Assembly: GCA_019787685.1 (NCBI GenBank)
Contig: JAHNUO010000003.1
Span: forward strand, 558,001 to 622,000
Source of the DNA: Chiua virens
Taxonomy: Eukaryota; Basidiomycota; Agaricomycetes; Boletales; Boletaceae
Direction of reading: 5' to 3'
Length of the DNA: 64,000 bases
The position numbers and the translations under genes are program-made. The stretch's first letter is position 1. Each line of letters begins with the position of its first letter. Below, one piece after another: positions 62,108-64,000 of the stretch. Under the pieces are notes generated by a model. It did no database searches. It worked only from the letters and a program-made list of their open reading frames with translations, and was not told the origin of the DNA.

Positions 62108-62455
62108 ATGGGAACCAAACCAAACCAGCCCACCAAAGCTCGGTCTCGTACCAACAAAAAAAATACCAAGCAGATCACCGCAGTAAAGCAGTCTGCAAAG
62201 AAAAAGCACCAGAAATGGTCTAAAGACCGGTCAGAACGCGTCCGGGACGCGCTGAATCGCGATTCTAGGTCTCGTGTATGATGTACGTGATTCAACAAGG
62301 GGGCCATCGTGATGGATACTTAGATACCAAGTGATGTGTGGACACTACTGATCGTGTTTTAATAGGCCTTGGAGACGACTGCGGTGCCATCGTCCATTCC
62401 TCAGACGGATTCCGTTGTCTTGTTGGAAGAAGGAATGCAGATTCTTGGGAGATAA
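62108..62455 (+). CDS. Small highly basic protein, 85 residues
   Basis: Exon 1 62108-62275 and exon 2 62366-62455 join in phase 0 across a GT-AG intron. The N-terminus reads MGTKPNQPTKARSRTNKKNT, and the middle has VKQSAKKKHQKWSKDRSERV and DALNRDSRSR. Exon 2 is acidic/neutral (ALETTAVPSSIPQTDSVVLL, then EEGMQILGR and a stop). A basic Lys/Arg-rich first half with a short hydrophobic-acidic tail suggests a nucleic-acid or ribosome-associated protein. I considered ribosomal protein S25 and other small ribosomal proteins but the core does not match. Unbroken frame and clean splice sites support a real gene. Confidence 0.5.
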
Positions 62456-63073
62456 TAACATGGAGATTGTCAATGATTGGCTCTCTCACCTGGCGACATT
62501 GAGCGGTTCGAAGTCGGATCATCGGCCAATGATCCTAGCTCAGGTTTCAAAATTCCATTTCTGCCCGACTTTATCCCTTGGTTGAGGGTAGTACTAGGAA
62601 CGTTCTCTGTGGATCGTAACTCATGATGCCCTTGCTCTCACAAAAGGTGACCACGAAGAAGTTCTTACGATCATCATCAGTCATGAGTTGTGCTTTCCCG
62701 CATAGGCGCGGCTGCTGAGCGAACGGTTACCAACTAGCGCCAGCCGCTGTGGCAGGGGATCCTGCGCAAGAACGAAGCAAAGCCACCCAGAGGTCATAAC
62801 GCAGGTAAACATGTTTCTCATTCAAATGTTTTAATGTACGCCTACAAGTATCGGGAATCAACTTCTAGTTTCACTACCCAGCAACAGCACAAGTAATAGC
62901 CTTCTCATCTTCGCCTAGCAACACAGTAAGTAGAAAACGCGTAAAGCAAGAAAGAGGGGTTAGGAAAAACATCGGGTCAAATCATATCATAGTCCATACA
63001 CACAACAGATCCGATGAAATAGAAGATGGGGGTCGAAAACAAAAGAGAAAAAAAGTTCGAGTAATCATCCGTC
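62456..63073. other. Intergenic region between convergent genes
   Basis: About 620 bp between two stop codons. A-rich tracts near 62930-63060 fit 3' UTR sequence. No gene seen. Confidence 0.4.
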
Positions 63074-64000
63074 TTACATGTCCTCATAGTGTGGCTTGGG
63101 TGAACTGATCGATAGTTTTCCTTGCAGTTTCCGTTGTCGCAAGTTTTTGACTTCCGTATTGATGAGATCACGGAGGCGCTCGAGATCTAGACTACGTTCG
63201 GCCCGTGAGCCCATGAGCACGTTGCGCCAAATACCAGCAGCAGCAACCGAGTTGTCGATGTTAAGTTGCATGGGCCGATGAAGGCGGACCATCTTTTGCA
63301 TCAGGTGGTCAGGGTTTGCGTAGATTGCGCCTGGCCATGCAACTCGGATCGCGAACCACCATCCGAGAGGCTCGACGGGAGTCAGCACGTTTCAAGGGAA
63401 TCACGACGGGGCACTCACTCGGCCGTCAGGGAGTGTCCGCTCGGGGTAAGAATCGTACGTGGTTAATGTACCATCGGGCAAAGAGAATCTGCAAGATCAG
63501 AGTTAGTATGATGGCTCGACGAGAACGGGAGAGTTCGGTGGCTTACCTATGCACGACCCAGTGGTTTGCGTCCGAGCGATGCTTCGCTAGCACAACGATC
63601 AACCGTGGAGCACCTTCAAAGCCAAACGGCGCCCATAGTTCCCTCAGCATTCCGCATGCATCCCCATGACGTCCATTGAACACAGCAGTACTGATGGCAT
63701 CTGCCATGTTGGGAGGGACAAACAATCTATCCACTTTGCCTCCAGGGACATCTGTCATCCGACTCCTGACATAGCGTTTGTACGTTTGCGTTGACCAAAT
63801 GCTCAGGGCGACCTCATCGACTTGTTGTCCTCGAGTAGTGCTCGTAAGCGCTGTATCAATTTCGCTCATTGGCCATATGATAGCCCAATTAAGCAGTCGT
63901 TGATGAATGCGTTGCCACGGCGGCGGGGTCATATCATTAGATTCCTGTCCCGAATTCCATAGTTGCGAATTTTGGGAAGGAACAACATCCCGTCTGTTTC
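63074..64000 (-). CDS. Ulp1-like cysteine protease domain protein, partial
   Basis: Open from the right window edge to a stop at 63074, with GT-AG introns at about 63489-63546 and 63357-63420. Visible blocks are DMTPPPWQRIHQRLLNWAII, RGQQVDEVALSIWSTQTYKR, KVDRLFVPPNMADAISTAVF and RLIVVLAKHRSDANHWVVHR. The His before W-V-V followed by FSLPDGTLTTYDSYPER (H...YDS) is the layout of Ulp1/SENP (C48) proteases. GWWFAIRVAWPGAIYANPDH and a charged C-terminal helix (ERSLDLERLRDLINTEVKNL) follow. The catalytic Cys would be in the C-terminal block, which here shows no clear Gln-x(3-5)-Cys motif, so activity is doubtful. Such domains are common both as host genes and in basidiomycete transposons; the upstream half is outside the window. 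Confidence 0.45.

Noticed and set aside
62108..62275. Ribosomal protein S25
   Set aside because: The lysine-rich start with KKKHQKWSKD is suggestive, but the conserved winged-helix core of S25 is not present downstream.

Overview
The window looks like nuclear DNA of a basidiomycete fungus, most likely an Agaricomycete. Genes are dense, lie on both strands, and are split by GT-AG introns of mostly 45-70 bp. The families recognised (taspase, TFB4, YSH1, arginine-specific CPSase small subunit, Agaricomycete 7-TM and G-domain families) fit this. I see no rRNA, tRNA, CRISPR array or intact transposon. Many conserved genes carry single-base frame breaks, almost all of them one extra base. This fits an unpolished long-read assembly better than wholesale gene death, so most broken genes are annotated as genes and the breaks are noted.

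1-9.1 kb, all minus strand: the 5' end of a BSD-domain gene, CPA1, a long low-complexity nuclear-type protein, a small internally repeated protein, and UGP1 with an upstream-coded N-terminal extension.

9.1-20 kb: a doubtful plus-strand gene, a Cdc1/PGAP5-type phosphoesterase (minus), an MFS transporter (plus), a micro-ORF, a taspase (plus), TFB4 of TFIIH (minus), and a complex I 21 kDa-type subunit (minus).

20-44 kb: a UPF0643-like gene, a 3.1-kb stretch without a recognisable gene, a hypothetical gene (minus), then plus-strand gamma-glutamyltranspeptidase, signal peptide peptidase, an AreA-type GATA factor and a Sec7-PH Arf-GEF, followed by a GH76 mannanase-like gene (minus).

44.4-59.1 kb is the unusual part. 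A unit holding a 7-TM gene, an aldo/keto reductase (AKR) and the last codons of YSH1 is duplicated in tandem. In the first unit the AKR has lost about 960 bp internally and its 5' end. About 6.9 kb of unrelated DNA sits between that broken AKR and the YSH1-tail relic. This insert holds a TRAPPC11-like 3' fragment, a P-loop G-domain gene whose last 1.67 kb contains no CpG at all, a possible GH31 3' fragment, and several minus-strand genes of unknown function. The second unit is intact and runs into the full YSH1 gene.

59-64 kb: YSH1 (CPSF-73), a small basic protein divergent from it, and a partial Ulp1-protease-like gene at the window edge.
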